From assembly GCA_023078555.1 (NCBI GenBank), contig CM041202.1:248001-312000 (forward strand): a DNA stretch of 64,000 bases. The letters run 5' to 3'. Shown in pieces: positions 29,960-42,722 of this stretch; position 1 is the stretch's first letter; every line of letters begins with the position of its first letter. The notes beneath the pieces are model-generated. The model was not told where the DNA came from. It saw only the letters and a program-made list of their open reading frames with translations, and searched no databases. The stretch is from Ulva prolifera (lineage: Eukaryota; Chlorophyta; Ulvophyceae; Ulvales; Ulvaceae). Made by a program: the position numbers and the translations under genes.

Positions 29960-32790
29960 GTGACTGCGCCGCACGACAGAATCCTGCCTGCTCACAGGCC
30001 ACCCCCAGGCCACCCCCAGGCCTTAGGCAGGGTGCACAGGTCATTGGTCCACAAACGCAGGCGGCCCCGCGCCCATGGCCATGGATGCATCCGGCGTGCC
30101 CCAAGCCCCTTGCTTCTCCATGCCGGAGCTGTAGTATATGCGCCTGACCAAGATATACAACTGGTTCCATCGCCGCAGCGCCCTCATAGCCACCGCTGCT
30201 TGCCGCGCCTCGCCACGGTATGCCGCGGCGCGGCCGGAACTGCTCTCGCGGCCGAAACTACTCTCGGCACACCCCCCTGCCTCCGCAAGCTGCCGGACCA
30301 ACCTCCCCCCCCTCACCGCGCGACGGCGCAACGCTCAATGACAGGCACCACATGTGCTGTACAGCACGCAGCACTCCCAGCACGGCTGCTGGGCGCTGCG
30401 TCTCCTCACCCATGGACCACAGAGGCCGCCACCCTGCCTTCCAGACTGCGCATGGGCGCTCCAAACGCGCGGACTGGCTCGATGTCATGTAAAGTAAAGC
30501 AAAATCTGATGTGTTCCAGCTGCGAGTGAAGGCCGAGAGTGCAGGCTGGAGGTTCAAGGGGCGACCGCTGTGGAGCATACTCAGCGTGTCCAGCTGCCGG
30601 GGCCGGCGGCGACGCCCCAGCCACCCTTGAGTAGCAGTGCCATGACAATTTAAAGAGATCCAGGGGCAGCCGTGTGCACCCGTCGAGGCACCACGTGCCT
30701 ATCAAGTGGAAGGAACTGGCGACGTCCGTCAGCAGCGTGAGCCCCGGAGGCCCGCACCGACGCATGACCACACAATGCGGACTCCAGGGGGTGAAGGTGC
30801 AGCATCGTTGCAATTCATGACAGCTCATGCATGTCGGGCGCACTGACGCGGCGGCACAGCAGCCTGGCGAGGTGGGGGTCTGTGACGGCTGCAGCACTGT
30901 AGAGGTGGCACTATCGGCTCACTGCAGCGCTCACAGCGAGAGGGAGGACCGCTGGTCACCGGTCTTGGGTCGCCTTGCAGCATGCATATGCTTGAGGCTG
31001 ATATCCACAAAACAGACCCAAACATTCGGGGCCATAACTATGTAATTATGTAGTTTTCATCATTATGCAATTCAATAATGCGTGTTCAATGAGACCGGGC
31101 CCGACAAGCCAACACCGTGTCTTTGTTGTTTTTTGTTGGCAGGTCACAGAAGCTCCGTGGTGTGGCCGCAGTGAGAGTGATTGCGTCGCAGCGGCCCGTG
31201 GGCTGCCGAGAGCCGCCGCAGCACGCAGCCCGAGGCCGCGGGGCTGCAGCGACAGCTGCTACTAGTACGAGGCCGGACGGCAGCGCTGTCTAGCGAGCGG
31301 CAGGGGTTGCCCGCGCGGGCGGGTACGTCGACGGCGGCGTGGTGGCACACATCATGAGGAGAGAGCGGCAGCCACGGCGTGCAGCACGCGCAGCACGCAC
31401 AGCACGCGCAGCACGCGCAGCACGCGCAGCACGCGCAGCAGAAGGTGCTCTGAGAGGACTTCGAGGCAGCAGTAGAGACACGTCTGGACAGAATCCTACC
31501 GATGGGACACGTTCAGGGGTGGGGTCACTGGCTTGGAAGCGGAATGCGGCTGCATGTACGAGCTCGGCCAGATGGGGCGGTGCATAGACTCAGTCTGATC
31601 AGCCACTGCCAATATGGGCACTGGCACTTGGTGTGCTACAGAGCTGTTGGCTGTCTGTGCAGCTGCTGGGGAGCTCTAGATCAAGTGAGGGGTGTTGTGT
31701 ATGTGCCAGCACTGGGTCGCTGTGAATGTGCCCGCAACCAGCAGCATGAGCTCCTCACAGGAGTGGCAGTGCCATGCACCATGCAGAGACAGCTCGCCTG
31801 TTTCCTGAGAGCTGTATTGCTGCACACAGGTCACGGAGCAGCAACATTCGCTTGCTGTGTAAACTAAAGATGAGGCGCTTCCTCCAAAGGAATTTCTTGT
31901 GCGTTGCCTGGACATGTTTCGTCTTCTGTAACACAGGTGAGGAGCAATGGATGTTCCAAGTTCATCAAAACGCGTGTGGAAAAACACAGCATGACAGTGA
32001 CTACGTACCACCAGCACAGCAAGAGATATCAGGAGATGACGTTGAGGTATCAAAATACGTGATTATCGATTGTAGGCCGCCCACGTGTACGTTGATTTGC
32101 TCCTGCAGCTACAGGGATCACTGACAGTGAACTTTGTCAGAACCTTGGACAGCGCTCTGCGCTCAGCTTAACACCTGGCCACGCTTTGCAGCACAAAAAT
32201 ACTGCCCAATGATGTGATGCCGTCCGTGATGTTCAAGGCTTGTGGACAGATGGCCAGCGCCACACCACAGCGGCATACGCCCGAGGTTCAACTTTTCACA
32301 GATGGCAAATCACACTGCATCTAGCCGCAATCACCGCAACCAAGCAGAATAGCTTCAGCGTGATTGTATTCGGACTGTTTTCCCTCAGGACGTCGTGTGC
32401 ACAGCTCCTGCTGGGCGGTGAAACGCACGACAGCACAGCCGCATCAATCACGCAGCCTCCACCACCTCAGGGTAGAAGCTCACCGTTATCTAAACCCATA
32501 AACAATGAATATTCGAAATTTCTGTTGTCGTTCTTGATGCATAAGCGAGGGCGCTGGAAGCATGGAGCGAGTCGATGCGGACATTCGCAGTTGGGCCTGC
32601 GCATGCGCAAGCAACACACTTCGCACACGGGCTGTGTATGAGCTCCTGAGACGCAATGATACGTTCGGAGAGGTAAGTAGCACCGTAGGCAGTACGCGGC
32701 CTGTGTCCCTGAGGGCTTCCTGTGCCTTGCGTGTGTCATGCGCCTTCGTGCATCCCGTCGACGGTGGCGCCGAGCAGGAGAGTGCTGGTC
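29960..32790. other. Spacer without a supportable gene
   Basis: No conserved coding motif on either strand. It includes a possible very diverged TIR-element remnant near 31014-31124 and a minisatellite at 31379-31441. Confidence 0.45.
31379..31441 (+). repeat. Minisatellite of GCACGCGCA units
   Basis: About seven near-perfect 9-bp repeats (AGCACGCGC). Confidence 0.88.
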
Positions 32791-32809
32791 AGACATTCAG
32801 TGCACGTGT

Positions 32810-32932
32810 TACAAGGACAACGCAAGCAAGGCAGGTAGCACCGCGAGCAGCAACCAGGCGAACCGCACACCACGCCACAAGCCACACGCAGCACACACCA
32901 ACTTGAACACACCCACGCAACGTCAGCACCCG
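32810..32932 (-). mobile_element. GT-rich short retroposon with exact 16-bp target duplication
   Basis: Begins TACAAGGACAA, carries GGCAGGTAGCACCGCGAGC and ends near CAACGTCAGCACCCG. Flanked by CATTCAGTGCACGTGT at 32794-32809 and 32933-32948. Confidence 0.9.
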
Positions 32933-32949
32933 CATTCAGTGCACGTGTA

Positions 32950-34930
32950 GCTGCACCATCACGACACCTGCCTGCTTTGCTGCACAGGCCTAAGGATACG
33001 TGCATACGTGCATAGCTTCCGGGTGGATGTGGTAGTGCCACCGTCCTGATGGAAGGCGCGTCCATGTATACATTCGCAAGCAGTATGTAATTCACGGCAG
33101 AGTGATTTGATACAAAGCTCGACACATTCCACCACGAGTACGTACTGCCTCGAGACTGTGCTCGGGCTGGCCGTGGCCCCTTGGCACGGCTGATTAAACC
33201 ACTCAACCTGGGGCGACGCACAGGTGCGCTACTGAAGAGAATGTGAGAGACTTTGAAAGTGCCTCACATTGTACCTGCTTAACAACAAAGATCGGGCTCA
33301 CAGGCTGCATTCGTGCCACCACTCGCCGGACCGCCAGTGCCATTGTATTGGAACATTTGGTCATCGATATCACACCTGACCACCATCTCAGGTAGATGAC
33401 AGGATCAGGTCAAGCAAAAGCGCGCTCAGTGCCTAATTGTTGCTGCCTCTTGCACAGAAAGCCGAGGGCGCGTTATGCCGAACAAATTGGTACGCTTGAC
33501 TCACGAAAGCGAGCCCGCCTCTACACTTATCCAGCCACATTGCATAATGAATCACCAATCAGCTGCAGCGGTGCGGCATCTGCGAGCACCCTCTGCACAC
33601 CGCCTCCACATGTTCACCGCCATGACACGATTGGGAGAGCGTATGCAAGATTGCAAGTTGATGCATCCATGCAGCTTCTAGCCATTGTGGCTGAAGCAGG
33701 TCGATGATACGCTGTGGATGGAACGCCTGATGGTGTGCTTTGGTGGTCTGCCACACACTGGTCCAAGCTATGGCCACACCAGTCAGTTGTTCAAGCTATG
33801 GCCATTTGTTCTGTTTCGTGCTACGTCCGCTTTACCACTGGCTCACCTGTGTTGAATGTGGACCCCATCACAGCGCCAACCAGCACAGGGCCACACTAGA
33901 AAGCAGGTAGGCGAATTGATTTACATGAACGCTGCTAATCAGTTTCGACAGGGAGCATCAGCTGGAATCATGGCACCAGTGACATTGCTCCATCAGGCAT
34001 GACCACATTGTCCAGCCCAGGTGCTAATTATCTCCAGAGATTGTATGAAAGGAAAGGGTAAAGCGAACGCAGACCGCCCTGTGGCAGTGTAGGCCACGTG
34101 ACCCTCCCCGAAGCCAAGGTGATTAAAGCCCATGGGGGCTCCGCATCAACCTCATGCCCCGTTCAAGGGCTCACATCGGCCGCCATCTCTCTTGCCTCCA
34201 CACAGCAACAGCAACCATGATGCACACCACATCTGCACCCGTACGGCTGAGCCAAGTCTAGGTCCTAGAAAAGCGCCTCAAGGCAAGTTCCCGGAAAAGA
34301 GAGCTGCGCTTGAAACTGGCTCACGTGCAAAAAACGGATTCACCATATTTGAAAACAAGTGAGCGCCATCACCATAAGCAACATAGGAGCGGCACATAAA
34401 CCATGCAGCACCCTTCGTGCGGCTGTGATGTGATACGGGCTGTACTTATTGACCCCAGCTGGCCTCTCAGCTGCTGACATGCCTCAGACGCTCGTGGCAA
34501 CCCATCTCAGCTGCACATTTGAAGAGCGACAGAAACACGTGCACATACGCCAGCCACCACTCATTGGCAACCCGCTGCAGTGTTCTGATGCCATGCCAGC
34601 AGAACTATGGCGCGCATCTGGATGCGCTCCGGCATTCCGCCCCAGCCACAGCCGCCCCAGCGACTGCATGGCGTGGGTCATCCCAGCACCTCTCGACCCT
34701 GCGCACGGCGCACACAGAGACGGTGCAGCCGTCACACATACATCCGCCACACCAACACGCCTCACCCCGTACACGCACAGCCGTCCTCACAGAACCCGTT
34801 CACACAAACATCAGCCACCAAACAAGGAAATAAACATGAACGCATCCTCCCACCAATTGCAAGGATGCTCCACACGTAATGCAACGCCTCCGCACGCAAC
34901 AAGGGCGGACGCTCCGGGACAGACCAAAAA
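32950..34930. other. Spacer downstream of the intact GMC gene, no gene seen
   Basis: Open frames here are short and carry no motif I recognise. Confidence 0.45.
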
Positions 34931-34937
34931 CAGGGGC

Positions 34938-37429
34938 TTACAGCCCCGGCACGTAATCATCGAGCCCGTACGCCTCGTCGACTCCGTACGCGCCGCTCAC
35001 CCCGGCATCCCGGTCCGGGTCCTCCGCGATGATGAGCTCCGCCGCATGCTCCGCGAGCGCGTACACCGAGGCCATCGGGCCCGCGAACTCCGGCAGCTTC
35101 GGCAGCACCGACGCGTCGACGACGCGCAGGCCGCGCACGCCGTGCACGCGGAAGCCCCCGTCCACGACGTCCCCGACCGCGCAGCCCGCAGCGTAATGGT
35201 ACGCGTTCTGCGCCGCGCCGCGCACGTACGACTCGTTCACCGCGGGGCCCCCCGGCTCGATGTTGACGAGCCCGAGGGTCGGGAGGAGGGTGTCGCTGAC
35301 GGCGCGCATGCGCGTGAGGCACCGCCGCAGCTGCGCGACTTCGCCGGGCTGGCGGAGGAGGTTCAGGTCGACGGCGGGGGGCTTCGCGGGGTGCGCGACG
35401 GTGGCGGCGGTGATGGCGAGGGTGCCACGGGATCGCGCGTTGGGCACGGCGTAGAAGAGCAGGGCCGGGCCGTCGATCGCGAGGGAGCCGCCGGGCTGGC
35501 AGCCCTCGTCAAGGAGGCCGTTGAGGCCGCCGATGCTGATGCCGAGGGGGCCGCCGCCGCCGGCGGCGAAGGTGGCTGCGGCGGCGTCGGAGAAGATGAT
35601 GGACGAGTTGGCCTCCGGAGGGAGCGGGGCCGCGGTGTAGAGCTCCACGAGGGGGGCAAAGACGCGGCCCTGCAGCCAGACTTTGTTGGGGTAATTTTCG
35701 CAACAGTCGACAGGTGAAGAACAGGAAGCCTGGTCTGTGTTGCATGGTCGCACAGCATGTCTTGCGCTGCAGCCAGAGCGTGGCCCAAGGCTAGAGGGGC
35801 ACCTGGGCGGCCTGGCCGACAGGGAGATCACGCACGAGGGGCACGCCGAGGCGGCGCAGGAGGGCGGCGGGGCCGATGCCGGAGAGCTGCAGCAGCTTGG
35901 GGGAGCCGAAGGGGCCCGCGCTACTCACCACCTCCTGCCGCACATGCATGCGCCGTGCCTGCCGCCCCTCAGGCTCGTCCGTCTTCCTGCACACATGCAT
36001 GCGGTCCCGTCAGGCTGCAAGCTGGGTGATCGCTGGTGCTGTATCTGATGGGAAAAGTGCACAGGTGTAGGGGCTGCAGCGGCTTCCTGGTTGAATCTGC
36101 CAGACGAACTGGGTTCACAGCGAGGACACGGTACATCTATGACGTCAGCAATTGCACCCGATCCTAGTAGGTACGATCGGGATATGCCCCTTGCCCATTT
36201 CACTCCATTTCGCAGAACTCCATTTCAGGTAAACATGCTTCCGCGAATGTCACCACGACAAGCACAACGGAGGGGCCGGGGCACACATGTAAGAGACGCC
36301 AGAGGCGTGGCCTCCCTCCACCTCAATCTTCGTCACGAGCGCCGACTGCACCAGCTCCAGGTTGTGCCGGCACGCGCCATGCATGACGGGCTTCAGGTAC
36401 GCCGTGCAGGAGTCCCTCCGCCGGCCGGTGTCGTCGGCGGCGATGGCGCTGTAGAAGACCCCGGGGGCGGTGGTGGGGAGGCTGGAGAGGGGCGCGGCGC
36501 CTGTGGGGATGCCGCTCGCGTTGGCCGCCGCGATCCACTCCTCAAAGTACGTCATCCACAGGTCGCGGGGCGGGACGGCCGGCTGGACCTGCAACGCGGC
36601 GGCCGCGAAGTAGGAGCCTGCGGTGCGTCTCGTCAGCCCTGCACTCCAGGCCGATTGTCTCAGGCTGACTGATTATCTCTACAGCTGAGCCGTAAGGGGC
36701 GTGTGGAGCTGACGGACGATTGGAAACGCTGCTCGGGCGTTGCAGTGGTGGCTGGAGCTGCCGCAGAGTGGAGCTGCGCCCTCGACATGCTGCCACGTGC
36801 TTCGTGCAAGCTAGACGCAGGAAGCACAGAGTGACTTGTGTGACAGGTGCGGGCGGATGAAAACTGAGCTGATGGCTCAAGTCATGCGGGCCGAGTGCCT
36901 GGGATCAGTTCGGCAGCGTGTCGCCCCTCCCAGCTCCCGGGGTTTGGGCCGCCCCTTTCAAAACTCTCCGCTCCATGCAATCAATCAGCGATGCATACGT
37001 AGGCGCACCAGGGAATCCCCAGCTCTCGACCTCGTCGAGTCCTGGCAGCGTCCACAGGCCGGCATTGATGGAACTCGAGCCGCCGAGGGTGTTCCCGGTT
37101 AGCGCCTCCAGCGACCGCCCGCTGACACCGTGCCCCGGTGCAGTCAACAGCGCCTCTGTGATGTCAGGGTTCCGCCAGGTGTCCGCCGTTAGCCGCATCG
37201 CGTTCACGAGCGCCTCCGCCGTTTCGTTGCGGGGGGCGCCGCGCTCGAGCAGCGCGACGGTCGCGTGCGGGAGGCCTGCGCAGAGGCGCGCCGCCACCAC
37301 GCATCCCGCCGTGCCGCCGCCAATGATGACATAGTCCGCTTCGGCCGTGTGTGTTGTGTGCGGGGACTCTCGGTGCGGGCGTGCTGCGGCGGGGGATAGC
37401 AGGAGGAGGAGCAGGATGGGGAGAGCCAT
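34938..37429 (-). CDS. GMC oxidoreductase, four exons, signal peptide
   Basis: Exons 37009-37429, 36287-36617, 35803-35986 and 34938-35669 join in phases 1, 2 and 0 to give 555 aa. The start MALPILLLLLLSPAAARP is a classical signal peptide. FAD-binding motifs are DYVIIGGGTAGC, LLERG and GGSSSINAG; the second GMC signature is [13 protein letters not shown]. The C-terminus has HYAAGCAVG, matching the catalytic HPVGTC block, and GLRVVDASVLP. Members oxidise alcohols, choline, sugars or related compounds using FAD; the substrate cannot be named. Oddities: the conserved DHP after VGQ is absent, and the SGNxNAP block, which supplies the second catalytic Asn/His, reads PEFAGPM, so that residue appears lost. 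It is paralogous to 9379-11012. Confidence 0.9.
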
Positions 37430-40035
37430 GGCTACCTGCATGCATGTAGCCCATGCTTGCAAATACACGCCATCATGTAAGCGATCTCATCAGTCTCATC
37501 ACACACGCTCACTAGGAATTAGTACACTCATCCACACATTCCCCTCGCTTCGCCCGTTGGCGATGTATGTCAGCCTGCAGGCTAGGAAATAGCTCCGGAA
37601 GAGCTCTGCAGAAGTAAAAGCATTGCTCCCTGGCAAGGCAGGACAGCTCATGTGACGTGCTACAGCCTTTGGCTGACACAGAGACTGTGCCAGCTCATCC
37701 CTGTGTCATCAGGCTGGCGTTTCACTTTGCATTATGCATCATGTATTTGTATGCCTATGCGTGGGTGGAAGCAGGAGGACCCGCCTGGAATTTGTGGCAC
37801 TGCGGAGCTATGGAGCAGGGCACATGAGACATAGGCATGATGCAGCAGACAGGCTCTAAGGGCCAATGCTGTGCTGTGTGATGTGCCCTGAACACTCCAT
37901 GTACCTACATCTCAATACCGAACGTCTGTGTTCCAGTCCTACAGGGCCAATTAAGCAGATCCAGCAGCAGGGTCGACCCTGCTCAACACATTGGTACTGA
38001 TCACATCATCATCTGGCGTGATATCAATAGACATGCACATGGTGGAAGAGAACTTGCAGAGCAGGTGGCTGCATGTTGTAGATTTCCAGAGTCAGGCACA
38101 GCCAGTAGCGGTGCACGCGGTGTGCAAACGGGTGACCATCCTACTACCACTGAGTGGAGCAAGCTGCGGACCATCGGCAAGGACACCTCCAGCCACACTC
38201 CATGTGTGCGCCGCACGACGTGCCCATGAGCAGAATATAACAAGTCAGCCAATGATATCGTAATGTACGACAGCACCGCCATCTCTACAGTGCAGCGATC
38301 CTGCCTCGATACGTGCTCTTCTCTGGATAGCTCTGGATAGCTCATAATAGTTTTAAGACCCCGCATAATGCGGCGGTCGCGACTCGTGATGAACCGCGCG
38401 GTGCACCGAACCCACTAGTACGTCGGCTGCAGCTGTCGCGGACGGGTGCAGTGTCGAGCCCGGTAGAAGTCACCAACGTGTGCGTAATGTGGGGCACACT
38501 CACGCGCTTCTTGACGTGCAGGTTTGCCTCAGTGGCACCTTGGCCGCAAGCGCGCAAGGCCGTGGAACGTGGCCCAGATGCCTCGCATGAGCCAGCGACC
38601 TGGCAATCGGATTCACGACGCTCTTGACTACACGACGCGACGAGCTCCACGCAGCCGATAGACTATTAACCGCATGTATCGACTCTACAAGCTGACCTGC
38701 CATGTATAGCATCGACTGTGCTTCGGAAGAGGCGCAAGGCCGGGATGCGAAAGCTGTTCGCACCTGATTTGGGGCGGCATTCCCCATGACCGCGCTGGTA
38801 GCGTGCCTTCGGTGCAGCATCGGCTTTGCAAGTGCCGCTGATGCTGATCAAAAGCCTGTCGCGGCTTATAACTCCATCACACTGCCCAAGGTGTAGAGCT
38901 CGGGGTTCATGTGCATGCACCCAGATAGGACGGGCGGCTGTGGGCTGTGGCAGGCCCAGCTGCAGCAGGCGAGCTGTGGCCACGGGTGGTCAACAGATAT
39001 TGTGTGCCAGCTAGGTAATTAGAACGCTTTCGATGGTGCGCCTGATCTGTGTGCCACGGACGCCATGCCCGTGTTGAAATGTCAAGAATGAGTGACGTGC
39101 ATGTGCACTGCATTGCCGTAGACTGGAGCCCATGGCCCGGCCTGGACGCCATCCGCGAAGCTTGCCGCATGACAAATGCGTGATTTCGTCAAGCTCACTC
39201 AGACAGCGGTATGCATGCACGTCTTGCTGAACCATGTTGACAAAGTGCATGCATCTACAGTGATGCGATGCGGCTCGTGTGCTGTGTTCTCCGGTGAGTG
39301 TGTGTCGCCTGATCGGCAGATAAGCTCAGCTACAGGTCTCATGACCGCGCCATTGCGGGCCAGGTGGAGCAATGGGAGTCATGCGCTGCTCTACGAGCCG
39401 CAGCAGCGCCAGTGGTTCAAGCCGGGCACTCGCGATGTCCATGGCCCGACAGCAGCTCTGCACAGCTGTCCACAAATGGGCACCGTGGAATCAATCTGGA
39501 AACAGGTCAATGAATGACTTCCTTACAAACACTTCACGGTGATAGCCAGGCGACTTTATGACGAATGGGATGACTCGCCAGCTATGATGCCTTGCCGTGC
39601 CAACGGCAAATGTGCACAAACTGGATCTCGCGTGCGGCCGTGAAGCGGTTTTGGTGACCACAGTCAGTCAGCACTCGTAGCCTCTGTCGTGAGGCGTGAT
39701 ACGCTGAGCCACTGCGTTGTCGCCCAATCACAACCAACAAACAAAATCGCCGATCATAGCGCCAGAGCACCGTCCATCGATTGCAACAGATCGCGAAAGC
39801 CCAGTAATGTCATGATTTATATTCAGCGGGGATTGTGACAGATGACGCGTTACTGCGTATCTCTCAGGTGATGATCTGGGCCTGGCTCATGCTGATGGTT
39901 CAAATCACATCCTGAGCACCGCCAAGCGCATGCACTCAAGGCTGTCGACAGCCTGATGATCATGGTGGTGTTATGGTGTAGAAGGATCAGTACTACACAT
40001 TTAAACATGCCTTTGTCAGCATGCCACACCGGATG
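37430..40035. other. Spacer upstream of the GMC gene, no gene seen
   Basis: Should contain the GMC promoter, but no TATA-like or other element could be assigned. Confidence 0.4.
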
Positions 40036-40119
40036 TGTAGTGGGAGAGCCTGTGCACGCCCCCTTGCAACACATGCAGGGTGGGGATGGGCGTGCGGGGG
40101 TGATTGTGGGTGTGAAGTG

Positions 40120-40276
40120 TGGGGGCTTGTGTGTGTGGCTGCGGTCAGGGTGGGTGCTGGCGGGTGCGGTAGCATGGGGGTGTTGGTGTGTGGTGCGTGT
40201 TGCCGGTTGCGTGGGTGTGCAGTTCCCCTGGTCGTTGCCTGCGGTGCTTCCTGCCTGCCGAGCTTTGTCCTTGTAC
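40120..40276 (+). mobile_element. GT-rich short retroposon, longer copy
   Basis: Shares GTGTTGGTGTGTG, GGTTGCGTGGGTGTG, AGTTCCCCTGGT, GCGGTGCTTCCTGCC and TTTGTCCTTGTA with the copies at 14947 and 57780. The GT-rich upstream part may reach back to about 40040. No clear duplication. Confidence 0.75.
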
Positions 40277-40279
40277 CAC

Positions 40280-42720
40280 ATGGAGAGTCCACCATTGTGC
40301 ACCACCGCGATTACCACAGTGACGATTGCGGCTTCGACGTGAACAATGATCAGCTTGAAGCACGATGTATTTTGCAGCATTCACGATCGGCTGGAACACT
40401 GCAGGGAGGTACCCTGTTGCGCAGGTAAGAGCTAATGGAGAGAATGCATGAGCAAGAGAAGTAAACACGCATTGCAATGAGCAGCCGGCGTCAAATAATT
40501 GCAGTGCTGGAAGATTTATTCAGACGTTCTGGAGCGTGAGAGACCATGGCCAGCTTCAGCTGAACAGCGAAAGCGGCAGTTCGGACCAGGCAACACCAGC
40601 ATTGCAGATGCAGAACAGCACTTCCGGAGCTCCGTCCAGGATCACAAGGTGCTCGTATCCCTGGCCGTACTAGGGGCTTACTAGGGCCTGCTGCCTGCTC
40701 TCACGGCCTGCCCTTCGTCTGAGCATATGTGTGCACTCGTACAAGCACTGTACTCTGTGGCGATGAAGTTGCACAGCAGTCGTGTCAGCGGATTGTGGCA
40801 CAATCACCACAAGACTATACCGCTTGCACACTTTATGTATAAACGTGAAGCTGGACAGAAGCAGAGAGCCGCACCATGTGGCCGTGTAATGGATGCGGCT
40901 CGGAACATCTCCCAGGGGACGTGCTGTGGTGTACAGTGCCTGATGCCAGCGAAGCAATCGCACGCCGCCCGTGCTCAGCAGCTGCAGCGGGCGGCGACGC
41001 ATCTTCGTCCAGTCACTCAATAGCTTGCCTGCACTGAAATATGGAGGCCCAGGCTGATGGTGCATCAGTGCAGGTTGCGAAACGAATCCCTTTGCACACG
41101 GGCGTTTCTTGTGGCAGGCCTCTGTGATGGTGTGTGTGCGTTGCCACCGGCAAGAGAGGCACCCACATCAGCTCCACCATGCCACAGTGGGCGTCTTTGC
41201 CAGTTGTCAGCTGCACAGATATTACACGAGGTGTGAAGGAAGTCATGCAGCGAGCAGGCACTGAGGCGGTCTCATGTGGCCATGTTGTGTCATGCAATGC
41301 TTTTATTGCTGCAAAGCTTTTCCAGAGTTTGCAACTGAAACTTGCTGTGGGCCGATGCCAGTGCACACGATAGCAGGTCTTTGGCAAAATTTCGACATTC
41401 TGGGGCATTCATTGCCAGACACTGTGTACCACGCGGAGGTACAAGTTGAGTTTGAAAAGTTGGGCTTCAGCCATTTGCGCCTAGTGGCAGGTGTCTGACA
41501 GAGACGGCAGATGACTGTGGCAAGTGAGTGCTCCGTCATGTGGATTCTTTGGCAGGTCACATTGCCATCACCGGGTCAATGCCAACCTCAGCACTGGAAG
41601 TGGTGGCCACGATGGCCTCACACGTAAGCTGTTGGGCTCAGACCTGATGTTTGCACATGTGCGTCTTTTCCCAGCTGTCTCAGCGGAGCGAAATGCTTGG
41701 CCTTTCAGTAATTAAAGAACCACATTTGAAATTTCCAGACTTGAATCTGATAGCCGTGCAAAGCTCTGCTACTTCGGTGATCGGATCCCTGGCCGGTACC
41801 GAGATTGGCTCGGATGTTGTCAAGCCATCCAAGACAAGGCTTGCCTGACCGCAGATGTCCTGGAGCAGCCAAGATATACGACAGATTTTCACGGATATTG
41901 ATTTCTCAGAAGCTGCAGACCGTGGAAGGCTACGCAACTCACCTTTGCTACACTGTCCTGTATTCAACAAGGAGTGGAAACCTCAGAACAAGCAGATCCT
42001 TCGACCACAACAGCACATCTCATGACCACCCAGCATGACTTGAGAAGCACTGCTGCAGTACACTATAGGGAGGGTCAGGTGATGACCGCGGTCTCGAACT
42101 CCGTTGAGCCCGACGATGGACCGTTCGCTCCAATATCCGAACATTACAACGCAAGATAATTGCATGGCTTATAGAAGTTAAGGCAACGTGGGTGGCTGCG
42201 ACAGAGTCCTTTCGCGTCGACTCTGATAGAAATATGCTAAAAAAAGGCATCTTCGGAGGTTGCATGGCGTCGACATGCAAACATGAAACGAAACTGAACG
42301 TCACGTTTATACAGTGTGATGGCAATGACTTCAGCTACCCTGGGTACAGCCCATGGACGCGATCGCAATGAATCCGAACATTGTGAATTGTATTGTGTGA
42401 TGCATCTCGTACATGCTGTTGTGGCGATGGGGTGCGCAGATGCCAGTCTCCAAAGCGAACGGCAGGCAAATCATTGGCACGCAAGCAACTTCGAATACTG
42501 CGCACTTCAAATAAAATGTGGCTGGTGCAGATTACACTACAAATGCTGTTTGCAGGAGGTCCCACAAGCAGTCAGCGAGCCCATTGCAAGCTCGTGGGAA
42601 TAGCCCATCACATCACAAACACCTCCTTCGATAAGCCACGTGCATACAAGCTGCTCACCTTGCATGATCTACTTTTCCATTCTGCACTGACAAGCTCACC
42701 TACTCGCAGTCCTATTTTTT
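40280..42720. other. Spacer without a supportable gene
   Basis: A plus-strand open stretch near 41380-41498 reads protein-like, but I cannot place it in a family. Confidence 0.4.
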
Positions 42721-42722
42721 CA

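Noticed and set aside
31014-31124. Possible further copy of the 102-bp TIR element
   Set aside because: Only CGGGCCCGACAAGCCAACAC and a few words near the other end match; the middle is unrelated.
31379-31441. CRISPR-like array
   Set aside because: Direct 9-bp tandem units without spacers; an ordinary minisatellite in a eukaryotic context.
41380-41498. Protein-like plus-strand stretch in the 40.3-42.7 kb spacer
   Set aside because: Too short, with no domain and no flanking splice structure.
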